Shown in pieces: positions 10,045-18,478 of a stretch of DNA of 64,000 nucleotides. The DNA lies in NCBI GenBank assembly GCA_024707205.1, contig JANQAD010000001.1:1515979-1579978 (forward strand), in the 5' to 3' direction. The notes beneath the pieces are model-generated. The model did not search any database and was not told where the DNA came from. It worked only from the letters and a program-made list of their open reading frames with translations. Position 1 is the stretch's first letter; the number at the start of each line of letters is the position of its first letter. The DNA comes from Demequina sp. (GTDB taxonomy: Bacteria > Actinomycetota > Actinomycetes > Actinomycetales > Demequinaceae). The translations under genes were made by a program, and so were the position numbers.

Positions 10045-10660
10045 TCAAGCCCGCCTGAGCAGGATCACGCCATCCCGCAGCACCCCGGGCTCGCCGTCAG
10101 GGCTCACAGCATGCCGCTCACGGACGGCAACCTCGATCGGTTCCCACAGCGACCCGTCGAGCGCGAGCGACGCGAGGTCAACCTCGGGAGCCTGGAGCTG
10201 CGCGTGATGCTCATGCGCGAGCCCGCTCCACCACGGTGCCTCGGCATGGGTGAGCACAAAGAGGTGGCCTCCCGGCTTCACCCATGACGCCGCCGAGCGC
10301 AGGATCTCGATGCGCGGCAGGGCCACGGTCGAGTGCAGGAACGACGAGCACACGAGGTCAACCGGCGCGTCGGGCACCCACTGGGAGAGGTCCGCGGCCA
10401 CGAACGTCGCCCCAACCACGCCAGCCGCGGCCTCTCGCGCGCTGGATCGCCGTCGGCGAGATGTCCACGCCGGTCACGTTCCAGCCCTGGGACGCGAGCC
10501 AGGCGGCATCGGCGCCCTCGCCGCAGGCCAGATCGAGCGCGGTGCCGGGGGTGAGGCCGGAGATCACCGACACCAGCGTCGGGTTGGCGCTTCCCGACCA
10601 CGCCCGGGTGTTCTCGCGGTAACGCTGCTCCCAGTGCTCCGCCGGATCCTGTTCCCTCAT
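10045..10660 (-). CDS. Class I SAM-dependent methyltransferase (frameshifted)
   Basis: The N-terminal frame holds motif I (ALDLACGEGADAAWLASQGW), the D of motif II (VTGVDISPTAIQRAR) and an N-terminal EHWEQRYRE. The rest, from GVVGATFVAADLSQW through VDLVCSSFLH and GGHLFVLTHAE, is in another frame starting near 10440-10431. Restoring two bases in a GC-dinucleotide run (or removing one) joins them into about 205 residues with the conserved QRAREAAAG junction. It resembles TehB/UbiE-like small-molecule methyltransferases; substrate unknown. Both halves keep conserved residues, so the break is probably a sequence error. A TAGCCT hexamer 6 bases upstream suggests a leaderless start. Confidence 0.7.
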
Positions 10661-10666
10661 GCGAGC

Positions 10667-10672
10667 AGGCTA
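10667..10672 (-). promoter_or_regulatory. -10 hexamer of a leaderless promoter (methyltransferase gene)
   Basis: On the minus strand TAGCCT stands exactly 6 bases before the ATG at 10660. Confidence 0.5.
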
Positions 10673-10698
10673 GCGGCGCGGAGGCGCAGCGCGGAATA

Positions 10699-10746
10699 AC
10701 TTGACGTGTCAAGTAGTTACCTCTATCGTCACTTGAACACTCAACT
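10699..10746 (+). promoter_or_regulatory. Tandem operators upstream of doxX-like gene
   Basis: Two related palindromes precede the gene: ACTTGACGTGTCAAGT at 10699-10714 (perfect arms of 7 around GT) and ACTTGAACACTCAACT at 10731-10746. Their starts are 32 bp apart, about three helical turns, so both face the same side of the DNA. The ACTTGA-N4-TCAAGT type is common for MarR- and HxlR-like dimers. No regulator gene is adjacent. Confidence 0.6.
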
Positions 10747-10760
10747 TAATGAAGGAAATC

Positions 10761-11180
10761 ATGGACGTCGTATTTCTCATTGCCCGCATCCTCTTTGTGC
10801 TCATCTTCGCGACGAGCGCGATCGGGCACATCGTCAAGGCCAATGACATGGCGGGTTACGCCAAGTTCAAGGGCGCCCCCGGCGGCAAGTTCGGTGTGAT
10901 CTTCTCCGGAATCACGCTCGGCGCGGGCGCGATCATGGTGCTGCTGGGCATCTGGGGTGACGTCGGCTCGCTCCTCATCGCCGCGACCCTCATCCCGATC
11001 ACGTTCTTCATGCACGCGTACTGGAAGGACGGCGACGCCCAGGCCAAGCAGGGCGACCAGGTCATGTTCAACAAGAACGTGGGCCTCATGGGCGGCGCGC
11101 TCGCCTTCTTCCTGCTGTTCGCGGTGACCGCGGCCAACCTCGGCCTCACGATCACGGGACCGCTGTTCCATCTCTCGTAA
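10761..11180 (+). CDS. DoxX-family membrane protein
   Basis: A 139-residue protein with four hydrophobic helices and the DoxX pattern: an N-terminal LIARILFVLIFATSAIGHIV helix, a YAKFKGAP turn, and the later HAYWKDGDAQAK loop between helices three and four. DoxX-type proteins are quinone-linked or thiol-stress membrane proteins; the exact role here is unknown. ATG 10761 is preferred to the in-frame ATG at 10749 because GAAGGA lies 5-10 bases before it. It has its own paired operators upstream and a strong terminator downstream, so it is a single-gene unit under dedicated control. Confidence 0.78.
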   Translation: MDVVFLIARILFVLIFATSAIGHIVKANDMAGYAKFKGAPGGKFGVIFSGITLGAGAIMVLLGIWGDVGSLLIAATLIPITFFMHAYWKDGDAQAKQGDQVMFNKNVGLMGGALAFFLLFAVTAANLGLTITGPLFHLS

Positions 11181-11188
11181 CGACGGAA

Positions 11189-11222
11189 GGGGAGGCGGGC
11201 CGCTTGGCTCGCCTCCCCTTTT
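11189..11222 (+). terminator. Rho-independent terminator after doxX-like gene
   Basis: A GC-rich stem pairs GGGGAGGCGGGCC with GGCTCGCCTCCCC around a short loop (one mismatch) and is followed by TTTTCT. Confidence 0.8.
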
Positions 11223-11262
11223 CTCTTGCCCAGGCGGCCCGACGCTAGGGTTGCGCAGTCTC

Positions 11263-11268
11263 TAGGAT
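11263..11268 (+). promoter_or_regulatory. -10 hexamer of a leaderless promoter (amidotransferase gene)
   Basis: TAGGAT ends exactly 6 bases before the GTG at 11275; the DNA between has no Shine-Dalgarno. A near-copy of the dispersed motif (GCCCGACGCTA, 11237-11247) lies 15 bp upstream. Confidence 0.55.
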
Positions 11269-11274
11269 GGCGCT

Positions 11275-11952
11275 GTGCGCTGCGACGTCCTTCGCTTTGT
11301 TGCCTTTGAGGATCTCGGCACGTGGGAGGCGGAGATCCGCGCCCATGGATACGAGGTGCGATACCTCGAGGCGGGGATTGACGATCCTTCGCCCCTGGCC
11401 GACGCTGACCTCGCCTTTGTGCTAGGCGCACCCATCGACGCGGACGACGAGGCGCACTACCCGTGGCTCGCAGATGTGCGCGCGGTGCTCGAATCGCGAA
11501 TGGATGCCGACCTTCCCACAGTAGGCATCTGTCTTGGCGCGCAGCTCATGTCCCTCGTCCGTGGGGGCGAGATGACCCGCGGCAACAGGGAGGTTGGCTG
11601 GGCTCCGCTCGTTCTCACATCCCACGCAGCTGACACCCCGCTGCGCCACCTCGCGGGGGCGCCGGTGCTGCACTGGCACCAGGACGTGGTCTCGGTTCCC
11701 GACGGCGCGACGCTGCTCGCGAACTCTCAGCTCAACCCGAATCAGGCGTTCTCTTTGGGGAGGTCGCTCGCGCTGCAGTTCCATCCTGAGGCGGATCCCG
11801 AGATGAACGAGCGGTGGCTCGTGGGCCACGCGGGCGACCTTCAGCGCTGGGGATTCGACCTCGGCGACCTGCGCGCGCAGCGCGCCGAGCACGGCGACGC
11901 GGCCGCGATGGCCGGAATCTCGATGGTGCGGGAGTACCTCAGGGGCCTCTAG
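11275..11952 (+). CDS. Class I glutamine amidotransferase
   Basis: A 225-residue single-domain amidotransferase. The nucleophile elbow is VGICLGAQLM (Cys near residue 83), the oxyanion/substrate region VGWAPLVLT follows, and the His-Glu pair sits in LQFHPEAD near residue 168. The pattern HWHQDVVSVPDGA matches the GuaA-like GMP-synthase-amidotransferase-related group. There is no synthetase domain, so the acceptor is unknown; some members degrade glutamine-linked compounds such as gamma-glutamyl polyamines. It begins with GTG 11275 and appears leaderless. Catalytic residues are intact. Confidence 0.8.
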   Translation: MRCDVLRFVAFEDLGTWEAEIRAHGYEVRYLEAGIDDPSPLADADLAFVLGAPIDADDEAHYPWLADVRAVLESRMDADLPTVGICLGAQLMSLVRGGEMTRGNREVGWAPLVLTSHAADTPLRHLAGAPVLHWHQDVVSVPDGATLLANSQLNPNQAFSLGRSLALQFHPEADPEMNERWLVGHAGDLQRWGFDLGDLRAQRAEHGDAAAMAGISMVREYLRGL

Positions 11953-12026
11953 CGCTGGATCCGGCCACGGCGTCGGGCACGTTCTCACAGCGGCGCGGCA
12001 GCGACCGTGCGGGAGAATTCACCAGA

Positions 12027-12057
12027 CCGTTTCGGCGGCGATCTTGGGGCGAAACGG
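12027..12057 (+). repeat. Short inverted repeat between amidotransferase and focA-like genes
   Basis: CCGTTTCG at 12027-12034 pairs with CGAAACGG at 12050-12057 across 15 bases. It could be a weak terminator for the upstream gene or an operator for the transporter; no U-run follows. Confidence 0.4.
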
Positions 12058-12116
12058 CGCGTCGTTAGCGTCGGAACAGCCAACACACGCTGGCTTCACC
12101 CAAGAGGAGTCCCCGC

Positions 12117-12983
12117 ATGACGTACGTCAAGCCGCCGGAATTCGCAGCGTCGCTCATCGACGTAGGCGAGTCCAAAGTCCACCTGTCCACGCCCGACACG
12201 CTGATCCGCGCCTTCATGGGCGGGGCGCTGCTCACGCTCGCGGCCGCGTTCGCCATCAAGATGGCGGTGGACACCGGTCTGCCCATCGTGGGCGCCATCC
12301 TGTTCCCCATTGGCTTCGCCCTTCTCTACCTGCTCGGCTACGACCTCCTGACCGGGGTCTTCGTGCTCGCCCCGCTCGCGTGGGTCGCGAAACGGCCAGG
12401 AGTCACCGGGCGCGCGGTGCTGCGCAACTGGGGGCTCGTATTCGTTGGCAACTTCGCGGGCGCACTCACGGTGGCGCTGCTCGTGACCATCTTCGTCACC
12501 TACGGATTCAGCACCTCCATCGACGACGCGGCGAATCAGTTCGCGGCCTACGGGCAGAAGCTCGCGGCGATCGGCCACGACCGCACGCTTGGCTACGCCG
12601 CGCACGGCGCCGGCGGCTGGCTCGCGGTGTTCACCCGCGGAATGCTGTGCAACTGGATGGTGTCCACCGCCGTGGTCGGCGCGTACATGGCGAAAGACGT
12701 CGTGGGCAAGATCCTGGTGATGTGGCTGCCGGTCATGCTGTTCTTCGCCATGGGCTTCGAGCACTCGGTGGTCAACATGTTCCTGTTCCCCGTTGGGATC
12801 ATGCTCGGCGCGGACTTCACGTGGGTGGACTACTTCACCTGGAACGAGCTGCCGGTGGTGCTGGGCAACCTCGTTGGCGGGCTCACCTTCACCGGTGCCG
12901 CCATCTACCTCACCCACTACCGCACGGCGTCCAAGCCCAGTGTGGCCGCCGACCTGCCAGCGGCGGTCAGCGCGAGCGCCTAG
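12117..12983 (+). CDS. Formate/nitrite transporter family channel (FocA/NirC-like)
   Basis: A 288-residue membrane channel with the six-helix FNT fold. It starts with TYVKPPEFAASLIDVGESK and shows the family's first-helix pore region AFMGGALLTLAAAF, the central GAGGWLAVFTRGMLCNWMV (which includes the conserved N in the second half), and FEHSVVNMFLFPVGIM. FNT channels move formate, nitrite or hydrosulfide with protons as pentamers. Which anion is carried cannot be told, though phosphoketolase metabolism nearby makes formate or acetate plausible. AAGAGGAG precedes the ATG at 12117. It is monocistronic by spacing. Confidence 0.88.
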   Translation: MTYVKPPEFAASLIDVGESKVHLSTPDTLIRAFMGGALLTLAAAFAIKMAVDTGLPIVGAILFPIGFALLYLLGYDLLTGVFVLAPLAWVAKRPGVTGRAVLRNWGLVFVGNFAGALTVALLVTIFVTYGFSTSIDDAANQFAAYGQKLAAIGHDRTLGYAAHGAGGWLAVFTRGMLCNWMVSTAVVGAYMAKDVVGKILVMWLPVMLFFAMGFEHSVVNMFLFPVGIMLGADFTWVDYFTWNELPVVLGNLVGGLTFTGAAIYLTHYRTASKPSVAADLPAAVSASA

Positions 12984-13001
12984 ACCCCGGCGCGCGAACT
13001 C

Positions 13002-13110
13002 CGGCCCTCCTCCACACAATCGGCGCTGCCCTCAACCCTCCTGCGGGCAAACTGCCTGGTATCTGCCATGCCGGGAACAGCGTCGGGCCAAAATGTGTGG
13101 AGGAGGGCCG
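13002..13110. repeat. Intergenic element with 17-bp perfect inverted repeats (element C)
   Basis: CGGCCCTCCTCCACACA at 13002-13018 is matched exactly by its reverse complement at 13094-13110, with 75 bp between. It lies between focA and a lipoprotein gene. The interior contains one copy of CAGCGTCGGGC (13078-13088) and a second, inverted copy lies just outside (13124-13134). There is no coding sequence inside, and no run of U. Confidence 0.75.
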
Positions 13111-13165
13111 TTGAGCGCGGGCTGCCCGACGCTGCGAGCGGGTCTGCCCGATAGTGTGAGGGGGC

Positions 13166-13855
13166 ATGAGGCTGGCTTTGATGGGCGCGGGGATGGTGAT
13201 CCTCGCACTCGCGGGCTGCTCGGCAGCGCACGGTACCTCGCCGAGTCCGTCGCCCAGCTATGCCGGTCCCGCGGCGATCGACGTGCACTGCAACGAGGAC
13301 CTCAGCATCACTGTCTCGAGCGCCACCGTCGCGGCCACTTCCGGCGGGGTGGTCCTCAATGTCTCGAGCGAGGCGCCAGCGGGTGCGTACCTCAACTATG
13401 GGACTGGCGGCGATGAACTCCCGGCGGGTCCGGCCACCTGGACCCTGGGCAACCCGCCTGGGCCGATGACGCTCTCGTGCTCGACTCTCGATGTTGAGGG
13501 CGACCCGGTCACCGTCAGTGTCACCGATCCGAATGGTTACTGGTCGAACGCCACTACCGAGGACCTCGGCTGTGTCATCGGCGGCATGCCCGGATGGGCG
13601 ATCGAGGGTGGCTCCGGTTCCACCCCAGATGACGCACTCGCGGAACTCGCCGCGAACTTCAACGCGGCGACGAACGGCGAGCCGCTGACCACTTGGCGCC
13701 CTGCCTCGGCGGGATACCCGGATGCGACGCGCGAGACCTGGGTCGTGGGCACCGCCGAGAAGGTGAAGATCACCGCGATCGTCGTGCAGACGGCCACCGG
13801 CTACGAGTCCTACCCGGATGCTCTGTGCGTCGAGGGACCGTGGGCGGACTCCTGA
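13166..13855 (+). CDS. Secreted lipoprotein of unknown function
   Basis: A 229-residue protein with a lipobox (VILALAGC) near residue 18, so it should be a membrane-anchored extracellular lipoprotein. It carries a Ser/Pro-rich linker (SPSPSPSY) and beta-rich segments. There are Cys residues at intervals (VHCNED, LSCSTL, LGCVIGG, ALCVEG) that could form two disulfides. No family recognised. AGGGGG before the ATG at 13166 serves as ribosome-binding site. The preceding 180 bp hold element C. Confidence 0.7.
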   Translation: MRLALMGAGMVILALAGCSAAHGTSPSPSPSYAGPAAIDVHCNEDLSITVSSATVAATSGGVVLNVSSEAPAGAYLNYGTGGDELPAGPATWTLGNPPGPMTLSCSTLDVEGDPVTVSVTDPNGYWSNATTEDLGCVIGGMPGWAIEGGSGSTPDDALAELAANFNAATNGEPLTTWRPASAGYPDATRETWVVGTAEKVKITAIVVQTATGYESYPDALCVEGPWADS

Positions 13856-13861
13856 CCTCTG

Positions 13862-14200
13862 CTAATCCAGGTAGGCGATGTAGCCGAAGGCCACCACCGC
13901 GGACCACAGCGTCGCGGCGAGCAGCGCCACCAGCACCAGGTTGAACACCCAGCCCGGCGCGTCACCCGGCGAGCGCACGCCAGCGACCCCAGAGATCATG
14001 CCTATGAGGGCCGCGAGGAACGTCACCAGCAGACAGATCAGGATTGCGTAGTAGTACACGGGGTCCTGCGAACTCATGTTGTGGTACGCCGAGCCGTGGT
14101 TGCCCACGAGCGCATACACCGCCCACGCGACCGCGCCGAAGGATGCGAGCGAGAGCAGCACGCGCAACCAGCCGGTGCCCTTCGAGACGTTAACGATCAT
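13862..14200 (-). CDS. Small membrane protein of unknown function
   Basis: A 112-residue protein with three predicted membrane helices (LLSLASFGAVAWAVYALVG, YYAILICLLVTFLAALIGMI, WVFNLVLVALLAATLWSAVV). ATG 14200 begins MIVNVSKGTGWL. The frame is open further upstream but that part is arginine-rich and probably noncoding. It ends 7 bp from the lipoprotein gene (convergent). No homology recognised. Confidence 0.6.
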   Translation of the reverse strand: MIVNVSKGTGWLRVLLSLASFGAVAWAVYALVGNHGSAYHNMSSQDPVYYYAILICLLVTFLAALIGMISGVAGVRSPGDAPGWVFNLVLVALLAATLWSAVVAFGYIAYLD

Positions 14201-14226
14201 CGCTGTACCCAGCTGCCGCGTCGGGC

Positions 14227-16685
14227 CTACTCGTTGTCGCCGCCGGTCGCTGCCACGGCGTCGACCTTGCCGGCGTCGCCGCCCTCGCCCCGAGCGTCGG
14301 GCCACACCCAGTCGTTGACCTCAGGGGTGTCGATGCCGAACTCGCGCGCGTAGCGGCGCGAGTGCAGCCGGGTGTCGAACATCTTCTGGCGCAGCGACGC
14401 GGCCCGCGACCCCAGTTCGGGCACGCGATCGATGACGTCGATCACCAGGTGGTACCGATCAATGTCGTTGAGCATCGCCATGTCGAACGGCGTGGTGGTG
14501 GTGCCCTCCTCCTTGTAGCCGCGCACGTGTAGGTTGTCGTGGCCGTGGCGGCGGTAGGTGAGGCGGTGGATGAGCCACGGGTAGCCGTGATACGCGAAGA
14601 TGACCGGCTTGTCGGTGGTGAAGAGCTGGTCGTACTCGCGGTCGGCCATGCCGTGCGGGTGCTCCTTCTCGGGCTGCAGCCGCATCAGGTCAACCACGTT
14701 GACCATGCGGATCTTCAGGTCCGGAAGTTCGGTGCGGAGGATGTCGATAGCCGCGAGCACCTCCAGAGTGGGCACGTCGCCCGCTGCGGCGAGCACAACG
14801 TCGGGCTCCTCGCCTGCCGGCACGTTGGACGCGAACTCCCAGATGCCAAGCCCGCGGGTGCAGTGGTCGATCGCCTGGTCCATGGTCAGCCACGACGCCT
14901 GCGGTTGCTTGCCCGCGACCACCACGTTGACGTAGTCGCGAGAGCGCAGGCAGTGGTCCCATGTGCTCAGCAGCGTGTTCGCGTCGGCGGGCAGGTAGAC
15001 GCGGACAACCTCGGCCTTCTTGTTGATCACGTGGTCGATGAAGCCCGGATCCTGGTGGCTGAAGCCGTTGTGGTCCTGGCGCCACACGTGGCTGGATAGC
15101 AGGTAGTTCAGCGAGGCGACGGGCCTGCGCCACGGCAGTTCGCGCGAGACCTTGAGCCACTTCGCGTGCTGGTTGAACATCGAGTCGACGAGATGGATGA
15201 ACGCCTCGTAGGACGTGAACATGCCGTGGCGGCCGGTGAGCAGGTAGCCCTCGAGCCAGCCTTGGCATTGGTGCTCCGAGAGCATCTCGATGACGCGGCC
15301 ATGTTTGGCCAGGTGGTCGTCGTTGTCATAGATCTCCGCCATCCACACGCGGTTCGTGACCTCGAGGGCCGCGCCGAACCGGTTGGACGCAAGCTCGTCT
15401 GGAGCGAAGATGCGGAAGTTGTCCATGTTCTGCGCGACCACATCTCGCACCCAGTCGCCGAGCACGCGCGTGGCCTCCACCACCGCAGTACCGGGCACCG
15501 GCACGTCCACCGCGTAGTCCCGGAAGTCGGGCAGGCGCAGGTCCCGCAGGAGCATGCCGCCATTCGCGTGCGGCGTCGCGCTCATGCGCAGGTCGCCCTC
15601 GGGCGCGAGCGAGGTGTACTCCTCGAGCGGCGTGCCCGCCTCGTCGAATAGCTCGTCCGGCCGGTACGACTTGAGCCAGCCCTCGAGGATGTGCAGGTGC
15701 TCCTCGGTGTCGCGGGCCGACGCCAGGGGCACCTGGTGCGCGCGCCACGAGCCCTCCGTCTGCTTCCCGTCGATCTCCTTGGGGCAGGTCCAGCCCTTGG
15801 GAGTGCGGAACACGATCATGGGCCACATGGGGCGCTCCATGTCCGGGTTCCGCGCGGCCTCGGCCTTGATCGCGGCAATCTCGTCGAGCACGGTGTCCAG
15901 CAGCTCGCCAAAGCGGCGGTGGATGGACTCGTGAGACTCGTCGTCGAATCCGGCCGTGAAGACGTGCGGCTTGTGGCCGTACCCCTTCATGAGGTCAACG
16001 AGCTCATCCTCGCTGATGCGCGCGAGCACCGTGGGGTTGGCGATCTTGTATCCGTTGAGGTGGAGGATCGGCAGCACCACACCATCGGTGGCGGGGTTGA
16101 GGAACTTGTTCGAATGCCAGCTCGTGGCGAGGGGACCCGTCTCCGCCTCACCGTCGCCCACGATCGTCGCGACGAGGAGGTCCGGGTTGTCGAAGGCGGC
16201 GCCGTACGCGTGGCTCAGCGAGTATCCGAGCTCGCCGCCCTCGTGGATGGAGCCCGGCGTCTCCGGCGCCACGTGCGAGGGGATGCCGCCAGGGAAGGAG
16301 AACTGCTTGAACAGGCGCTTGATCCCCGGCTCGTCATACGAGATGTCCGGATAGGTGGCGGTGTACGTGCCGTCGAGGAAGCTGCTCGCAACGAGGCCGG
16401 GCCCCCGTGGCCGGGGCCGATGATGTACATCGTGGGCTGCTGGCGGTCCGCGATGACGCGGTTGAGGTGCGCGTACAGGAAGTTGAGGCCCGACGTTGTG
16501 CCCCAGTGGCCAACAAGGCGCGGCTTCACATGGTCGCGGGTGAGCGGCTCCCGCAGCAGCGGGTTGTCGAGCAGGTAGATCTGCCCGACGCTGAGGTAGT
16601 TGGAGGCCCTCCACCACTTGTCGATCTTGGCGATCTCCTCGTCAGAGATGCCGTCCGGGTTGACGCTCCAAGGGGCCGCGTTCAT
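14227..16685 (-). CDS. xfp: Xylulose-5-phosphate/fructose-6-phosphate phosphoketolase (one apparent frameshift)
   Basis: Thiamine-diphosphate enzyme that cleaves X5P (or F6P) to acetyl phosphate and G3P (or E4P). The N-terminal frame (ATG 16685, after GGAGGAAG) holds [19 protein letters not shown] and the [17 protein letters not shown] and [12 protein letters not shown] segments. From [17 protein letters not shown] the protein continues in another frame (Thi-PP motif [20 protein letters not shown], and later [29 protein letters not shown] and [10 protein letters not shown]). Restoring one base in the G/C run near 16396-16403 fuses them to 819 residues, the usual length. With ackA and pta downstream this is a phosphoketolase-to-acetate/acetyl-CoA route. 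Confidence 0.88.
16583..16593 (+). repeat. Copy of the dispersed GCCCGACGCTG motif inside xfp
   Basis: One of at least 16 exact copies of the 11-mer in this window; listed as an example within a coding region. See the finding for all positions. Confidence 0.6.
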
Positions 16686-16786
16686 GACTTCCTCCAGGTG
16701 GTTGCCGCTCACCCAACCCTATGCGCAAGCGTGTGAACGCACAGCCCGAAATGACCCAGGTACACCGGCTGTTCACCCGCGAAACG

Positions 16787-16825
16787 CACGAGGTCCCGGC
16801 CGCTGTGCGCGACCGGGACCTCGTG
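16787..16825 (-). terminator. Hairpin terminator after the secreted Ig-like protein gene
   Basis: CACGAGGTCCCGG at 16787-16799 pairs perfectly (13 bp) with CCGGGACCTCGTG at 16813-16825. It lies 13 bp past the stop of the minus-strand secreted-protein gene. The following GTTTCG is a weak U-tract on that strand. Confidence 0.65.
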
Positions 16826-16837
16826 TCGGAAGAACTG

Positions 16838-18346
16838 CTAGTGCGTCATGACCCTGTACGTGTACGTGACCTTGAGGCTGGTGTTGTACACCCACTCGCC
16901 CCCGTCGAGGCCAACGTAGACGTAGGTCTTCTTTGACCCCGTGGCGAGCGTCACCGTGCCAAGGCTGTTGGTGCCCGTCTTCAGGTGGCCGCTGCGAACG
17001 CTGCCGTAGTCGCCGCCGAGGAGCCAGTCGATCGTGCCCGCCTTCTTGACACCGTAAAGCGTGGCGTTGACCTTAGCGCCGCCGTACGCCTCGGCGCTCA
17101 CCACGTAGGACGGGACGGAGACCGCGCCCAGGCCGATCAGCGCGTAGCCATCGACAATTGACGCGAACGGCGCCTCACAGTAGCTGTATCCGGACTTGGG
17201 ATAGTTGATGTAGCAGGCGTTCTCTTCGTACTGGTCGTTGGCGACGTACTTCTTGAACGCCGACGCCGACTTGTAGGTGAGCGTCTTCGTCTTCGTCTTG
17301 AGCTTGCCCGAGTCGACCTTGACCGTGGTCGAGGCGGTCTTCGTCGACCCCTCCGGTCCCTTGATGGTGACCTTGACGGTGTAGGTGCCGGGCACGATCT
17401 TGCCGTTGACCTTGCCGTCCCACGTGAACTTCTTGGTCGCGGAGGAAGTGAGCGTCCAGGTCTTCACCGTCTTGCCGGAGCGGGTGATCTTGACGCTGCC
17501 GGTCGCGGCGAGGGTCGTGCCAGTGGTGGTCGAAGGCTTGACGGTGAACGAGACGGTGTCGCGGTAGTAGTCCTTGTACGGGTAAACCGACGAGGCGGTC
17601 CTGGCGAGAGACACGCCCGTCACCCCAGTGGAGATGACATCGATGTCGACCGGGTCAGACTCGTAGTTGGTGCTGCCTCCGAAGGCGTGCACGCTGGCGA
17701 CGACTGGACCGGTGCCCGCCTTCAGCGCGGTGCCGCTGATCGTGGCCGTGGCATTCGAACCATCCGTCGAAGCGACGGGAGCCGTCGCGGTCTTGCCCCC
17801 GACGGTGGCGCTCACGGTGCCCTCGAATGGCACAACTTCGCCGGTCTCGTCCCACGCGTAGACGGTGACGGTGGTGGAGTGCGGCGTGGCGCTCGCGAGG
17901 GTGAAGATCGAGTAGGTCGAGAGGTCGGTGAAGACGTCGGTCGGCTCGCCGGAACCGACGGTGAGGCCCGTGGACACGGCGTCGCCGCCAACCGGCGTCG
18001 CAACGAGGTAGTAGTTGCCGGCCTCTAGGCCCGCAACGGGAACCGTCACGTCGGCGCTCAGGTCCTCGGCCGTCAGCTCGACGGACGGCAAGGTCTCGAC
18101 TTCAGCCCAGCTGGTGTCGGAGATCGACAGCGACACGATGGTCGGCGCGTCAGACGTGACCGTCACGTCGGTGCTGTCGCGGACGCCGTCACCCGCGGGG
18201 AGCGTGATGATTCCCGCCTCGGTGATGTCGAGGTTCGGGACGACGGGATCGTCATCATCGGCGACGGCGGTTGTGATGCCGACAGAGGCCATCAGGGCGC
18301 TCAGGGCTGCTGCGCTGAGAACTCGCGAAACGAGCGGTCGTACCAT
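16838..18346 (-). CDS. Secreted repeat protein with Ig-like/FlgD-type domain
   Basis: A 502-residue exported protein. Residues 1-about 31 are a signal peptide (hydrophobic core, cleavage after AVA, then a run of Asp). ATG 18346 follows AGGGGGAAA. The first half is a series of beta-rich segments (VTVTSDAPTIVSLSIS, then VTVPVAGLEAGNYYLVATPV). Around residues 250-340 is an Ig-like fold with the FlgD-type KKFTWDGKVNGKIVPGTYTVKV. The C-terminal 150 residues form a jelly-roll-like beta region with two Cys (ENACYINYPKSGYSYC) that may pair. No enzymatic residues are seen. A surface or matrix role is likely. It sits between xfp and ackA in the same orientation. Confidence 0.6.
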   Translation of the reverse strand: MVRPLVSRVLSAAALSALMASVGITTAVADDDDPVVPNLDITEAGIITLPAGDGVRDSTDVTVTSDAPTIVSLSISDTSWAEVETLPSVELTAEDLSADVTVPVAGLEAGNYYLVATPVGGDAVSTGLTVGSGEPTDVFTDLSTYSIFTLASATPHSTTVTVYAWDETGEVVPFEGTVSATVGGKTATAPVASTDGSNATATISGTALKAGTGPVVASVHAFGGSTNYESDPVDIDVISTGVTGVSLARTASSVYPYKDYYRDTVSFTVKPSTTTGTTLAATGSVKITRSGKTVKTWTLTSSATKKFTWDGKVNGKIVPGTYTVKVTIKGPEGSTKTASTTVKVDSGKLKTKTKTLTYKSASAFKKYVANDQYEENACYINYPKSGYSYCEAPFASIVDGYALIGLGAVSVPSYVVSAEAYGGAKVNATLYGVKKAGTIDWLLGGDYGSVRSGHLKTGTNSLGTVTLATGSKKTYVYVGLDGGEWVYNTSLKVTYTYRVMTH

Positions 18347-18478
18347 GGGTTTCCCCCTAATAGATGTTGTTGCGCCACACAGTATCGCCTTGATCGGCGG
18401 CGTGTTAACCGGTGTGGTGGACTTCACTTGGCGAGAGGCCACGAACCGGTCGAATCGCCCAAAACCAGCGAAGACGCC

